The notes under the pieces are model-generated. The model saw nothing but the letters and a program-made list of their open reading frames with translations. It ran no database searches and was not told the DNA's origin. A DNA stretch of 64,000 nt from Dendrobium chrysotoxum (lineage: Eukaryota; Streptophyta; Magnoliopsida; Asparagales; Orchidaceae): contig CM034310.1 in assembly GCA_019925795.1 (NCBI GenBank), forward strand, positions 12,544,764 to 12,608,763, written 5' to 3'. Position numbers and translations under genes: made by a program. Shown piece by piece: positions 12,851-28,752 of this stretch (positions within the stretch are counted from its first letter, which is position 1; the number at the start of each line of letters is the position of its first letter).

Positions 12851-14960
12851 GATCGTAGCATAGGGAAGGAATATACCATCACAGAGGATCAAAACAGGGA
12901 GATTGTATGATGGGGAAGGAATATGCCCAGCAAAGGTGATCGAAGCTGGGAGATCTTATGATGGGGTAGGAATATGACCATCACGAAGGATCGAGCTGGA
13001 GATCATATGATGGGGAAGGAATATGCCCATACCAAAGGATCAAAACTTGAAGATCGCGTGAAGGGGTCAGAATATGCCTGTCAGTGAGGATCGAAACAAG
13101 GAGATCGCATGATGGGGTAGGAATATACCAATAATAGAGGATCGAAACTAGGAGATCATAAGATGGGGTGTGAATATGCCCATCATAGAGGATCGAAACT
13201 AGGAGATCTTAAGATGGGGTAGGAATATGCCCATCACAGAGGATCGAATCTAGAAGATCATATGATGGGGTAGGAAAAGGCCCATCACAAAGGATCAAAA
13301 CTAGAACATCGTATGAAGGGGTAGGAATATGCCCTTCACTGAGGATCAAAACTAGGAGGTCGTATGATGGGGTAGGAATATGCCCATAATAGAGGATCAA
13401 AATAAGGACATCATTTGATGGGGTAGGAATATGGCCATTACAGAGAATCAAAACTAAGAGATCACATGATGGGGTAGGATTATGACCATCACAGTGGATC
13501 GAAACTAGGAGATCGTATGATGGGGTAAGAGTATGCCCATCACAAAGGATCAAAATTAGGAGAACATATGATGGGGTCGGAATATGCCAATCTAAGAGGA
13601 TAAAAATTGGGAGATCGTGTGATAGGGTAGGAATATGCACATCAGACAGTATCCAAACTCGCATATCATATAATGGGGTATAATATACCGATCCCAAAGG
13701 ATCAAAATTGGGAGATCGTATGACGGGGTAGGAAAATGCCCATCATAGAGGAACAAAAATTGGAGATCGAATAATGGGGTATGAATATGCCCATTAGAGA
13801 GGATCGAAACTAGCAGAACATATAGAGGGGTAGGAATATGCCCATCATAGAGGATCAAAATTAGGAGGTCATTTTGATGGGGTAGGAATATGCCCATTAC
13901 AGGTATCAAAACTGGGAGATCTTATGATGGGGTAGGAATTTGCCCATCATAGAGGATCGAGACTAGGAGATCATATGATGGAGTAGGAATTAGAGGATCA
14001 AAACTGGGAGATCATGAGTTGGGGCAGAATTATGGCCATTATAAGGGATCAAGACTAGAAGATCGTATGATGAGGTAGGAATATGCACAACACATAGGAT
14101 CAAAGTAGGGAGATCGTATGATTGGCTAGGAATATACCCATCAAAGAGGATCAAAATTTGGAGATCGCATGATGGGGTAGAAATTTGACCATCTTAGAGG
14201 AATAAAAATGAGAGAGTCATATGATGGGGTAGGATTATGCCCATCACAGAGGATCAAAACTAGGAGATTGTATAACAGGGTAGGAATATGCCCATCACAT
14301 AGGATTAAAACTGAGAGATCATATGATGGGGTAGGAATATGCCCATCACAGAGGATCAAAACTAGGAGATCATAGCATAGGGTAGGAATATGCCCATCAT
14401 AGAGGATCAAAATTGGGAGATTATATGATTGGGAAGGAATATTCCCATTAAAGATGATTGAAGCTGGGAGAATGTATGGTGGTGTATGAATATGTCCATC
14501 ACAGAGGATCAAAGCTGGGAGATCGTATGATGGGGTAGGAATATGCCCATAACAAAGTATAAAAACTTGAAGATCGTTAGAAGGGGTCAGAATTTGGCCG
14601 TCACTAAGGATCAAAATAAGGAGATCATATGATGGGGTAGGAATATACCCATCATAATGGACCGAAACTAGGAGATCATATGAAGGCGTATGAATATCCC
14701 TATCATAGAGGATCAAAATTGGGAGATTATAAGATGGGGTTGGAATATGCCCATCATAGAGGATCTAAATTGGGAGATCTTTAGATGGGGTAGGAATATG
14801 CCAATCACAAGGATCGAATCTGGAAGATCATATGATGGGGTAGAAAAATGCCCATCACAGAGGATCAAAACTAAAAGATCATATGAAGGGGTAGGAATAT
14901 GCCCTTCACTGAGGATCAAAACTAGAGGTCGTAAGATGGAGTAGGAATATGCCCATCATA
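12851..14960. repeat. Higher-order repeat in the satellite, about 1.5 kb period
   Basis: Diagnostic variants recur in the same order. A GTAGCATAGGG-type unit at 12851 recurs at 14368; a GAAGGGGTCAGAAT unit near 13053 recurs near 14583; a GAAGGG...CCCTTC unit at 13315 recurs at 14885. The offsets are 1517-1570 bp, about 30 units with small indels between the copies. A multi-unit block was therefore duplicated and then diverged. Confidence 0.75.
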
Positions 14961-17900
14961 GAAGATCAAAACTAGGAGGTCATTTAATGGGGTAGGAATA
15001 TGCCCATCATAGAGGAATATTACTAGGAGATCGCATGATGGGTAGGAGTATGCCCTTCACAGAGAATCAAAACTAGGAGAACATATGATGGGGTAAGAAT
15101 ATGGCCATCATAGTGAATCGAAACTAGGAGATCGTATAATGGGGTAAGAGTATGCCCATCATAAATGATCAAAATTAGGAGATCGTATGCTGGGGTAAGA
15201 ATATGCCCATCTAAGAGGATAAAAACTAGGAGATCGTATGATGGGGAACGAATTTGCCCATCACAAATGATCCAAACTGGTAGATCATATAATGGGGTAG
15301 GAATATGCCCCTTACAGAGGATCAAAATAGGGTGATCGTGTGATGGGGTAAGAATATACCCATCACAGAGGATCAAAACTAAGAGAATTTATAATGGGGT
15401 AGGAATATGCCCAGCATAGAGGATCAAAACATGGAGGTCATTTTATGGGGTAGGAATATACCCATTATTAGTATCAAAACTAGGAGACCATGTAATGGGG
15501 TAAGAATATGACTATCCCAGAGGATCGAGACTAGGAGATCGTATGATAGAGTAGGAATATGCTCATTATAGAGGATCAAAACTAGGAGATCGTGTGATGG
15601 GGTTGAAATATGCCAATCATAGAGGATCAAGATTGAAAGATCGTATGATGAGGTATGAATATGCCCATCACAAAGGATTGAAGTAGGGAGATCATATAAT
15701 GGGGTAGGAATATAACGATCAAAGAGGATCAAAATTGGGAGATCGCATGATGGGGTAGAAATATGCCCATCACAGAAGATTAAAACTGAGATATCATATG
15801 ATGGTGTAGGATTATGCCCATCACAGAGGATGAAAACTAAGAGATCGTGTAACAGGGTAAGAATATGCTTATCATAGAGGATCAAAATTTGGAGATCATA
15901 TGATGGGGTAGGAATATGCACATTAAAGAGGAAGAAACTTGGAGGTTGGTCTGATGGAGTTAGAATATGCCCATCAGAAAGGATCCAAATTGGCAGATCA
16001 TATGATGGGGTAGGAATATGCTCATCAAAGAGGATCAAAACTGGGAGATCAAATTATGGGGTGAGAATATGCCCATCATAGAGGAAAAAAACTAGGAGAC
16101 CTATGACGGGGTACAAATATGCCCAATACAGAGGATCAAAACTTGGAGATCGTAGTATGGGGTAGAAATATACCCATCATAAAGGATCAAATTGGGAGTT
16201 CGTATGATGGGGTGGGAATATGTCCATCAAAGATGATCAAAACTGGGAGATCTTATGATGGAGTAAAAATATGCCCATCACAGAGGGTCGAATCTAGAAG
16301 ATCATATAATGTGGTAGGAAAATGCCCATCAAAGGGGATTAAAACTAGAAGATCATATGAAGAGGTAGGAATATGCTCATCATTGAGGATCAAAATTCGG
16401 AGATTGAATGATGGGGTAGGAATATGCCCATTACAGAGTATCAAAATTAGGAGATCGTATGATGAGGTAAGAATATGCCGATCACAGAGAATCGAGACTC
16501 GGAGAATGTATGATGGGGTTGGAATATGCCCATCAGAGAGAATCAAAACTACAAGATTGTGTGATGGAGTAGAATTATGCCCATCACATAAGATGAAGAT
16601 TGGAAGATCATCTAATGGTGTAGGAATACACCCATCACAGAGGATCAAAACTGGGAGATCTTATAACAGGATAGGAACATACCCATGACAAAGGATCGAA
16701 ACTGGGAGATAGCATAATTGGTAGTAATATGCCTATTATAGAGGAATAAAATTGGGAGATCATATGATGGTGTAGGAATATGCCCATCATAGAGGAACAA
16801 AACTAAGAAATCCTTTGATACGATAGGAATATACCGATCACACAGGATCGAATCAAGGAGATCATATGATTGGGTAGAAATATGCCCATCACAGTGGATC
16901 AAAATAGGGAGATGATATGATGCGGAAGAATTATACCCATCAAAGAGGATCAAAACTGGGAGATCGTATGATGGGGTAGCCATATACCCATCATAAAGGA
17001 TCCAAACTGGCAGATTATATGATGGGGTAGGACAATGCCCATCATTGAGTATCAAAACTAGGGGATCGTATGATGGGGTAGGAATATGCCCATCACAAAG
17101 GAATGAAAATGGGAGATCGTATAGTGGGGTAAGAATATGCCCATCACAGACGATCAAAACTAGGAGAACATATGATGGGGTAGGAATATGCCCAACACAG
17201 AGGATTAAAGCTAGGAGATCGTATAATAGGGTAGGAATATGCCCATCACAGGGTATTAAAACTGGGAGAACGTATGATGGTGTAGGAATATGCCCATCAC
17301 AGGGGATCGAGACTAAGAGATAGTATGATGGAGTAGGAATATGCCCATCACAAAGGATCCAAACTAGCAGATCATATGATGGCATAGGAAAATGCCCAAC
17401 AAAGAGGATTAAAATTGGGAGATCATATGATGGGGTAAGAATGTACCCATCATAGAGGATCAAAATAGGGAGATCATATCATGGGGCAGGAATAGGTCCA
17501 TCGTAGATGATCAAAACTAGGAGATCCTTTGATGGGGTAGAAATATACCCATCATAAAGGATTAAAGTGGGAGTTCGTACGATGGGGTGGGAATATTCCC
17601 ATCATAGAGGATCGAAACTGGGAGATTTTATAATGGGGTAGGAATATGGTCATCATAGAGGATCAAATCTGGAAGATCTTATGATGGGGTAGGAAAATGC
17701 CCATCACAAAGGATTAAAACTAGAAGATCGTATTAAGAGTTAGGAATAGCCGCATCATTGAGGATCGAAATAAGGAGATCGTATAATGAGGTAGGAATAT
17801 ACCCATCACAGAGTATCAAAACTGGGAAATCATATGATGAGATAGGAATATACCTCTCACAGAGGATAGAGACTAGGAGATTATATGATGGGGTAGGAAT

Positions 17901-20900
17901 ATGACAAAAACAGAGATTCAAAACTGGGAGATTATGTGATGTGGTAGAAATATGTCCATCATAGAGGATAAAGATTAGAAGATCATCTTATGGGGTTGGA
18001 ATATCCTCATAATAGAGGATTAAAAGTGGGAGATTGTATGATGGGGTAGGATAAGATCCATCACAATGGATCGAAACTGGGAGACCGCATGATGGGATAG
18101 TAATATGACCATCATAGAAAAATAAAATAGGGAGATCATATAATGGGTACGATTATGCCCATCAATGAGGATCAAAACTAGGAGATCCTTTGATAGCGTA
18201 GTAATATGTCCACCATAGAGGATCGAATGTAGGATATCATATGATGGTGTAGGAATATGCCCATCACCGAGGATCTAAACTCGGAGATCATATGATGGGG
18301 TAGAAATATGCCTATCAAAGAGGATCAACAGTAGGACATCATATGATGGGGTCGGAATATACCTATCATAGAGGATCCAAACTAGTAGATCATTTGATGG
18401 GGTAGGAATATGCCCAATATAGAGGATCAAAACTAGGAGATCATATGATAGGATAGGAATATGCCCATCACCGAGGATTGAAATTGGGAGATCATATGAT
18501 GGGATAAGAATTTGACCATTATAGAGGTGAAAAAGTGAGAGATTGCTGGATGGGGTTTGAATATGCCCATCACATATGATTGAAACTAAGAGATTATCTG
18601 ATCGGGTAGGAATATGCCAATCATAGATTATTAAAACTAGGAGATCGTATGATGGGGTAGGAATGTACCCATCACAAAGGATCAAAACTGGGAGATCGTA
18701 TGATGGGGTGGTAATATGCTCATCATAGAAGATCAAAATTGGGAGGTCATAACATGGGGTAGGAATATGCCCATCATAGATGACCATAACTTGGAGATTA
18801 TATAGTGGGGTAGGAATATGCCCAACAAAGATGATCAAAATTTGGAGATTATATGATGGGGTATGAATATGCTAATCATAGAGGATCGAAACTAGGAGAT
18901 CGTATGATGGGGTAGGAATATACCCATCATAGAGGATCAAAATTGGGAGATCATATGATGTGGTAGGAATATACCCATGATAAAGGATCAAAATTAGTAG
19001 ATCATATAAGGTGTAGGAATATGCCCATCACAGAGGATCGAAACTCGGAGATCGTGTAATGGGGTAGGTATATGCCCATCATAGAGGATCAAAACTAGGA
19101 GATCATATGATTGGGTAGGAATATACCCATAATAAAGGATCAAAACTAGTAGATCATACGATGGGGTAGGAATATGCCCATCATCGAGGAACAAAGCTGG
19201 GAGATCATATGATGGGGTAGGAATATGCCCATCATAGATTTTCGAATTTGGGAGATCATATGATGGGGTGGGAATATGCCCATTACAAAGGATCAAAACT
19301 AGGAGATCATATGATTTGGTAGAAATATACCCATGACAAAGGATTAAATTAGGAGATCGTATGAAGGGTTGGGAATATGCCCATCTTAGAGGATGAAAAC
19401 TCGGAGATCTTATGATAGTGTAGGAATATGCCGATCATAGATGATTGAATCTGGAAGATCATATGATGGGGTAGGAAAATGCCCATCATAAAGAATCAAA
19501 ACTATGAGATCATATGATGGGGTAAAAATAAGCCCATCAAAGACGATCAAAATTGGGAGATCGTATGATGGGTAGGAATATACCAATCACAAAGGATCCA
19601 AACTGGTAGATTATATGATGGGGTAAGAATATGGCCATCATAGAGGATCGAATCTGGAAGATCCTATAATGGGGAAGGAAAATGCCCATTGTAGAGCGTT
19701 AAAACTAGAAGATCGTATAAAGGGACAGAAATAGTCGCATCATGGAGAATCGAAACTCGGAGATCATATAATGGGGTAGGAATATGCACATTGTAAAGTA
19801 TGAAATTTGGGATATCGTATGATGAGGTAGGAATATGCCCATCACAGAGGATCGAGACTAGGAGATTGTATGATGGGGTAGGAATATGCCCAACACAGAG
19901 AATCAAAATTGGAAGATCATGTGATGGGGGTAGAAGTATGTCGTCCATCACAGGGGATCTAGACTCGAGGAACATCAGATAGGGTAGGAATATGCCCATA
20001 ATAGAGGATCAAAATTGGGAGATCATATGTTTGGGTAGGAACATACCTATCATAAAGGATCGAATATGGGATATTACAAGATGGGGTAGTAATATGCCCA
20101 TCATAGAGGAATAAAACTAGGAGATTATATGATGGGGTAGGAATATGGCCATTATAGAGGATTAAAACTAGTAAATCCGTTGATAGGGTAGGAATATGCC
20201 CATCATAGAGGAACGAATCTAAGAGATTATATGATGGGGTTGGAATATTCCCCTCATAGAGGATCAAAACAGGGAGGTCATATGATTGGGTAGAAATATG
20301 CCCATCAAAAAGGGTTAAAACTTGGAGATTGTATGATGGGGTTCGAATATACCCATAACAAAGGATCCAAATTGGTAGATCATATGATGGGGTAAGAATA
20401 TGCCCATTATTTAGGATCAAAACTCGGAGATCATATGATGGGGTCAGAATATGCCATAACAAAGGATCAAAATTGGGAGATCATAAGGTGGGGTAAGAAT
20501 ATAACCATCAGAGAGGATCAAAAGTGGGAGATCATATAATGTCGTAGGAATATGCCCATCATATAGGATCAAAACTAAGAGATCGTGTGATGGGGTAGGA
20601 ATATGCTTATCACAGATTATCAAAACTCAAAGATCATATGATGGGGTAGGAATATGCCCATTAGAGAGAATCAATAGTAGGAGATCATAAGATCGGGTAG
20701 GAATACACCAATCACGAAGGATCAAAACTGGGAAATCATATGATGGGGTGGAAATATGCTCCTCACAAAAGATCAAAATTGGGAGATCTTAACATGGGGT
20801 AGAATATGCCCATCATAGAGGATCAAAACTTAGAGATTGTATAGTGGGATGGGAATATGCGTAACAAAGATGATCAAAATAGGTAGATTCTATGATAGGG

Positions 20901-23900
20901 TAGGAATATGCTAATCGCAGAGGGTCAAAACTGGGAGATCGTATGATAGGATAGGAATATGCCCATTATAGAGGATCAATGCTTGGAGATCGTATGATGG
21001 GGTAGGAATATGCCCATCATAAAGGATCAAAACTAGCAGATCATATGATGGGGTGAGAGTATGCCCATCATAGAGGATCAAAACTTCGAGATCGTACGAT
21101 GTGATTGAAATATGCCCATCGTAGAGGATCAAAACTAGGAGATCGTATGATTAGGTAAGAATAGGTGAATCATAGAGGATCAAAGTTGGGAGATTGTATG
21201 ATGGGGTTAAAATATGCCCATCATAGAGGATTAAAACTAGAAGATCTTATAAAAGGGTGGGAATATACCCATTATAAATTATCAAAATTGGTAAATCATA
21301 TGATGGGGAGGGAATATGCCCATTACAGAGGATCAAAATTGGGAGAACATATGGTGGGGTAAGAATATGCCCATCATAGAGGATCAAAATTGGGAGATCA
21401 TATAATAAAGTACGAACATACCCATGATAAAGGATCGAAACTGGGAGATCACATAATCTGTAGTTATATGCCCATCATAGAGGAATAAAATTGGGAGATC
21501 ATATGATGGGGTAGGATATGCCTATCACAAATGTTCAAAACTGGCAGATCATATGATGTTGTAGGAATATGCCCATCATAGAGGATCAAAACTGGGAGAT
21601 CAAATGATGGGGTAAGAATATGCCCATCATAGAGTATCAAAATTGGGAGATCATTTGATGGGGTAGGAATATCCCCATCACAGAGGATCAAAACTGGGAC
21701 ATCATATGATGGGCTTGGAATATACCCATCACAAATGATCCAAACTGGCAGATCATATGATTGGGTAGGATGTAACCAATATTGAGGATTAAAACTAGGA
21801 GATAATATGATGGGATAGGAATATGCCCATCACAGAAGATCAAAATTTGGAGATCATATGATGGGGAAGGAGTATGACCATTATAGAGGATCAAAAGTGA
21901 GAGATCATCGGATGGGGTAGGAATATGCCCATCATATAGGATTTAAACTAAGAGAGCATCTGATAGGGTAGGAATATGCCTATCACAAATTATCAAAACT
22001 AGGAGATCGTACGATGGTGTAGGAATATACCCATCAGAGAGGATCAATACTAGGAGATCGTATGATGGGGTAGGAGTATACCCATCATAAAGGATTAAAA
22101 CTGTGAGATCGTTTGATGGGGTGGAAATATGATCATCATAGAAGATCAAATTTAGGAGATCTTAATATGGGGTAAGAATATGCGCATCATAGAGGATCAA
22201 AACTTAGAGATTGTATAGTGGGATAGGAATATGCCCAACAAAGATGATCAAAATTGGGAGATCGTATGATGGGGTAGGAATATGCTAATCATAGAGGATC
22301 AAAACTTGCAGATCATATGATGGGGTAGGAATATGCTCATCATAGAGGATCAAAACTAGGAGATCGTATGATAGGGTAGGAATATGCCCATCATAAAGGA
22401 TCAAAATAGGTAGATCATGTGAGGGGTTGGAATATGCCAATCACAGGGGATCGAAACTGCGAGATCATGTGATGGGGTAGGAATATGGCCATCATAGAGG
22501 ATTAAAATTCGAAGATCGTAGGATGGGGTAGGAATATGCCCATCACAAAGTATCACAATTAGCATATCATATAATAGGGTAGGAATATGCCCATCATAGA
22601 TTAACGAAACTATAAGATCTTATGATGGGGTAGGAATATACCCATCATAGAGGATCAAAACTAGGACATCGAATGATATAGTAGAAATATCCCATGATAA
22701 AGGATCGAACTGGGAGATCGTATGAAGGGGTGGGAATATGCCCATCATAGAGGCTCAAAACTGAGAGATCTTATGATGGGGTAGGATTATGCCCATCATA
22801 GAGGATTGAATCTAGAAGATCATATGATGGGGTAGGAAAATAACCATCATAGAGGATCGAAACTAGGAGATCATATGATCGGGTAGAAATATGCCCATCA
22901 AAAAGGATCAAAATTGGGAGATTATATAATGGGCTAGGAATATAACAATCATTAATGATCCAAACTGGTAGATCATATAATGGGGTAGGAATATGCCCAT
23001 CATAGAGGATCAAAATTAGGAGATCATTTGATGCGGTAGGAATATATCCAACATAGAGGATAGAGCCTAGGAGATTATATGATGGGGTAGGAATATGCCA
23101 ATCCTAGATGATCAAAACTGGGAGATCATATGATGGGGTAGAAATATACCCATCAAAGGTGATCAAAATTGGGAGATCATATAATGGGGTAGAAATATAC
23201 CCATCACAGAGGATCAAGACTAAGAGATTGTATGATAGGGTAGGAATATGCCCAACACAGAGAGTCAAAATTCGGAGATTATGTGATGGGGTAGAAATAT
23301 GTCCATCATAAAGGATCAGGACTGGAAGATCATCTGATGGGGTAGGAATATGCCCATAATAGAGGATCAAAATTGGGAGATCGTATGATGGACTAGGAAT
23401 ACACCCATCACAAAGGCTCAAAATTGGGAGATTGCATAATGGGGAAGTAATATACCTATTATAGAGGAGTAAAATTGGGAGATCATATAATGGGGTAGGA
23501 ATATGTCCATCATAAAGGATCAAAACTTGGAGATCATTTGATAGTATATGAATATACCAATCACAGAGAATTGAATCTAGGAGATCATTTGATGGGGTAG
23601 AAATATGCACATTATAGAGGATCAAAATTGGGAGATCATTTGATGGGGTAGAAATATACCCATCAAATAGGATCAAAATTGGGAGATCGTATGATGAGGT
23701 AGGAATATACCCATCGCAAAGGATCCAAACTAGCAGATCATATAATGGGATAGGAATAAGCCCGTCATATAGGAACAAAAATGGGAGATTATATAATGGG
23801 GTAGGAATATTACATTCACAAAGGAATGAGACCAAGAGATCATATGATGGGGAAGGAATATGCCCATCATAGAGGATCAAAATTGGGAGATGGTGTGATG

Positions 23901-26900
23901 GGGTAGAAACATGCCCATAATAGAGGATCAAGACTAAAATATCATATGATGAAGAAGAAATATGCCCCTCATAGAGGTTCCAAATTGGGAAATTGTATGA
24001 TGGGGTAGGAATATACCCATCATAAAGGATTGTAATTGGGGGAACGCATGATGGGGAAGGAATATGCCCATCACAGAGGAACAAAATTCAGAGATCATAT
24101 GATGGGGTAGGAATATTCCCATCACAGAGAATAAAAACTAAAAGATCTTATGACAGGGTAGGAATATGCCGATCACAGAGGATCAAAAATGGGAGATCGT
24201 ATAATGGGGTAGGAATATGCCCTTCTAAGAGGATCAAAACTTGGAGATCGTATGATGAAGCTGGAATATGCCAATAACAAAGGATCTAAACTGGTAGATC
24301 ATATGATGGTGTAGGAATATGCCCATTACAAAGGTTTAAAATTGGGACATCATATAATGGGTTGAGAATATGTCCATCATAGAGGATCAAAGCTGCGAGA
24401 TTTTATGATGGTGTAGGAATATGCCCATCACAAAGGATCAAAACTGGGAGATCCTATGATGGGGTAGAAATATACCCATCACAAAGGATCAAGCTTGGAG
24501 TTCATATGATGGGGTGCGAATATGCCCATCATAGAGGATCAAAATTGGGAGATCTTATGATGGGGTAGGAAAATGCTCATCATAGAGAATAAAAACTTGA
24601 ATATCATATAAAGGGGTATAAATAGCCGCATCACAGAGGATTGAAACTCAGAGATCGTGTGATGGGGTAGGAATATGCACAACACAGAGTATCAAAACTG
24701 GGAGATTGTATTTTGAGGTATGAATATGCCCATCATAAATCATTGAGACTATGAGATTGTATGATAGGGTAGGAATATGCCCAACACAGAATCAAATTGG
24801 GAGATCATGTGATGGGGTAGAAGTATATACATCACAGAGGATGAAGACTGGAAGATCATTTGATGGGGTAGGAATATGCCAATTATAAAGGATCAAAATT
24901 GTTAGATTATATTATGGGGTAGGAATATACCCATCATAAATGATCAAAATTGGGAGATCGCAAGATGGGGTAGTAATATGATAATTATAGAGGAATAAAA
25001 TTAGGAGATCGTATGATGGGGTAGGAATATGGCCATCACAGAGGATTAAAACTAGGATATTCTTTGATAGGATAGGAATATACCGATCACAGAGGATCGA
25101 ATATACGAGATCATATGATGGGGTTGGAATATGCCTCTCATAGAGGATCAAAACTGGGAGATCATATAATTGGGTAGAAATATGCCCATCAAGAGGATAA
25201 AAATTGGGAGATCATATGATGGGGTTGGAATATGCCCATAATAAAGGATCTAAACTAGCAGATCATATGATGGGATAGGAATAAGCCCATCATAGAGGAT
25301 CAAAACTAAGAGATCATATGATAGGGCAGGAATGTGCCCATTATAAAGGATTAAAATTAGGAGATCATATGATGGGGTAGGAATATGACCAACATAGAGG
25401 ATCAAAAGTGAGAGATCATATGATGGTGTAGCAATATGCCCATCACATAGGATCAAAACAAAGAGAACGTATGGTGGTGTAGGAACATGCCTATCATAGA
25501 TTATCAAAACTTGGAGATCATATGATGGGGCAAGAATATGCCCATTAGAGAGGATCAGTAGTAGAAGATCATATGATGGGGTAGGAATATGCCCATTATA
25601 GAGGATTGAAACTGGGAGATCGTATGATGGGGTAGAAATATGCCCATAAAAGAAGATCAAAATTAGAAGATTATATGATATGATAGGAATATACCAAATA
25701 TAAAGGATCTAAATTGGTAGACCATGTGATGGGGTAGGAATCTGCCCATCATAGAGGATCAAAATTGGGAGATCATATGATGAGGTAGGAATATACCCAT
25801 CATAGAGGATCGAGACTAGGAGATTATATGATTTGGTAAGAATATGCCCATCATAGAGGATCGAAATTAGGAGATCGTGTGATGGTGTAGATATATGCCC
25901 ATCAGAAAGGATCACGACTGGAAGCTTTTGTGATGGGGTAGGAATATGCCCATCAAAGAGGATCGAAACTGCGAGATTGTATGATGGGGTAGGAATATAC
26001 CCATCACAAAGGATCAAAATTGGAAGATTACATGATCGGGTTGTAATATGCCCATCATAGAGGAAAAAAAGTAGAAGATCATATGATAGGGTAAGAATAT
26101 GCCGATCACAGAGGTTTGAAACTAGGAGATTCTTTTAAAGGGTGGGAATATGCCCATCACAGAGGATCGAATCTAGGAGATCATATGATGGTGCAGGAAT
26201 ATGCCCATCCTAGGGGATCGAAACTGGGAGATCATATGATGGGGTACAAATATGCCCATCAAAGAGGATCAAATAAGCAGATCTATGATGGGGTAGGAAT
26301 ATACCCATCATAAAGGATCCTAACTGGCAGATCATATGATTGGGTAGGAATATACCCATCATACAGGATCAAAACTGGACATTATATGATAGGGTAGGAA
26401 TATGCTCATCACAGAGGATTGAATTTGGGAGATCATATGATGGGGTAGGAATATGTCCATCACAAAGGATCAAATTAAGGAGATCATATGATGCGGTAGG
26501 AATATGCCCATCATAAAGGATTAAAATTTTGAGGTCATTTGATGGGGTAGGAATATGACCATCATAGAGGATCAAAAGTGGGAGATCATATGATGGGGTT
26601 GGAATATTCCCATCACATAGGATAAAAACTAAGAGATCGAATAATGGTGTAGGAATACGCCTATCACAGATTATCAAAACTAGGAGATCATACGATGGGG
26701 TAGGAATATACCAATCACAAAGGATCAAAACTAGGAGATCATATGATGGGATGAAAATATACTCATCATAGAAGATAAAAATTTGGAGATCTTAACATGG
26801 GAAAGGAATATGCTATTCACAAAGGATTAAAACTTAGAGATTATATAGTGGGGTAGGAATATGGCCACCAAAGATGATCAAAATTAGGAGATCGTATGAT

Positions 26901-28752
26901 GGGGTGCTAATAAGCCAATTATAGAGGATCAAATCTGGAAGATCATATGATGGGGTAGGAATATGCCTATCATAGTGGATAAAAATTGGGAGATCATATG
27001 ATGGGGTAGGAATATGCCCATCGTAAAAGATCAAAATGTGCATATCATATAATGGGGTAGGAATATGACCATCACAGAGGTTTGAAACCAGGAATGGCAT
27101 GATAGGGAAGGAATATGCCCAGCATAGAGGATCAAAACTTGGAGATCGTATGATGGGGCAGGAATATGCTAATCATAAAGGATCAAAACTGGGAGATCAT
27201 ATGATGGGGTAGGAATATGCATATAATAGAGGATAAAAACTGGGAGATCATACGATAGGGTAGGAATATGCCCATCATAAAGGATCAAAACTGGTAGATC
27301 ATATGATGGGGTGGGAATATGCCCATTATAGAGGATCAAAATTGGGAGATTATATAATGGGGAAGGAATATGCCCATCATAGAGGATCAAAACTAGGAGA
27401 TCGTATGATGGGGTAAGAATATGCCATCATAAAGGATCAAAATTGGTAGATCATACGATAATGTAGGAATATGCCTATCATAGAGGATCAAAATTAGGAG
27501 ATCATATGATGGGGTAAGAATATGCCCATCATAGATTATTAAAATTAGGATATCATAATGGTGTAGGAATATGCCCATCACAGAGGATCAAAACTATGAG
27601 ATCATATGATATGGTAGAAATATACCCCTTGCAAAGGATCGAATTGGGAGATCATATGAAGGGGTGGGAATATGCCAATCATAGATGATCAAAACTCAGA
27701 GATCTTATGATGGGCTAGGAATATGCCCATCATGAAGGATTGAATCTGGAAGATCGTATGATGGGGTAAGAAAATGCCCATCATAGAGGATTAAAATTGG
27801 GAGATCATATGATGGGGTAGAAATTTGCCCATAAAAAAGGATTAAAACTAGGAGATCGCATGATGGGGTAGGAATATACCATTCACAAAGGATCTAAACT
27901 AGTAGATCATATGATGGGGTAGGACTATACCCATCATAGAGGATCAAAATTAGGATATCATATGTTGAGGTAGGAATATGCCCATCACAGAGGATCGAGA
28001 CTGGAATATTGTATGATGGGGTAAGAATATGCCCATCATAGAGGATCCAAACTAGGAGATCATGTGATGGGGTAGAAATATGCCCATAACATAGGATACA
28101 TACTGGAAGATTATCTAATGGGGTTGGATTATGCCCATCAAAGAGGATCAAAATTATGAGATCGTATGAGGGGGTAGGAATATACCCATCACAAAGGATC
28201 AAAACTGGGAGATCGCATGATGGGGTTGTAATATGCCCATCACAGAGTAAAAAAATTGGGAGATCATATGATGGGGTAGGAATATACCCATCACAGAGGT
28301 TTAAAACTAGGAGAGCCTTTTATAGGATAGGAATATGCCCATAACAGAGGATCAAATCTAGGAGATCATATGATGGGGTAGAAATAAGCCAATTCTAGAG
28401 GATCAAAATTGGGAGATCATATGATGGGGCATAAATATGCCCATCAAAGAGGATCAAATTGGGTGATCATATGATGGGGTAGGAATATACCCATCATAAA
28501 GGATCCAAACTGGCAGATCATATGATGGGGTAGGAATATGACCATCGTAGAGGATCAAGACTGGACATCATATGATGGGGTAGGTTTATTCCGATCATAG
28601 AGGATTGAAATTGGGAGATCATATGATGGGGAAGGAATATGCCCATCACATAGGATAAAAATTGGGGGATCGTATGATGGCATAAGAATGTGCCCGTCAC
28701 ACAGGATCAAAACTAGGAGATCATATAATGGGGTTGAAGTATGTTTATCACA

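Noticed and set aside
23104..24084. 326-codon minus-strand frame as a real gene
   Set aside because: It is made only of 51-bp satellite units, whose length is a multiple of three; it has no promoter, and neighbouring units break the frame.
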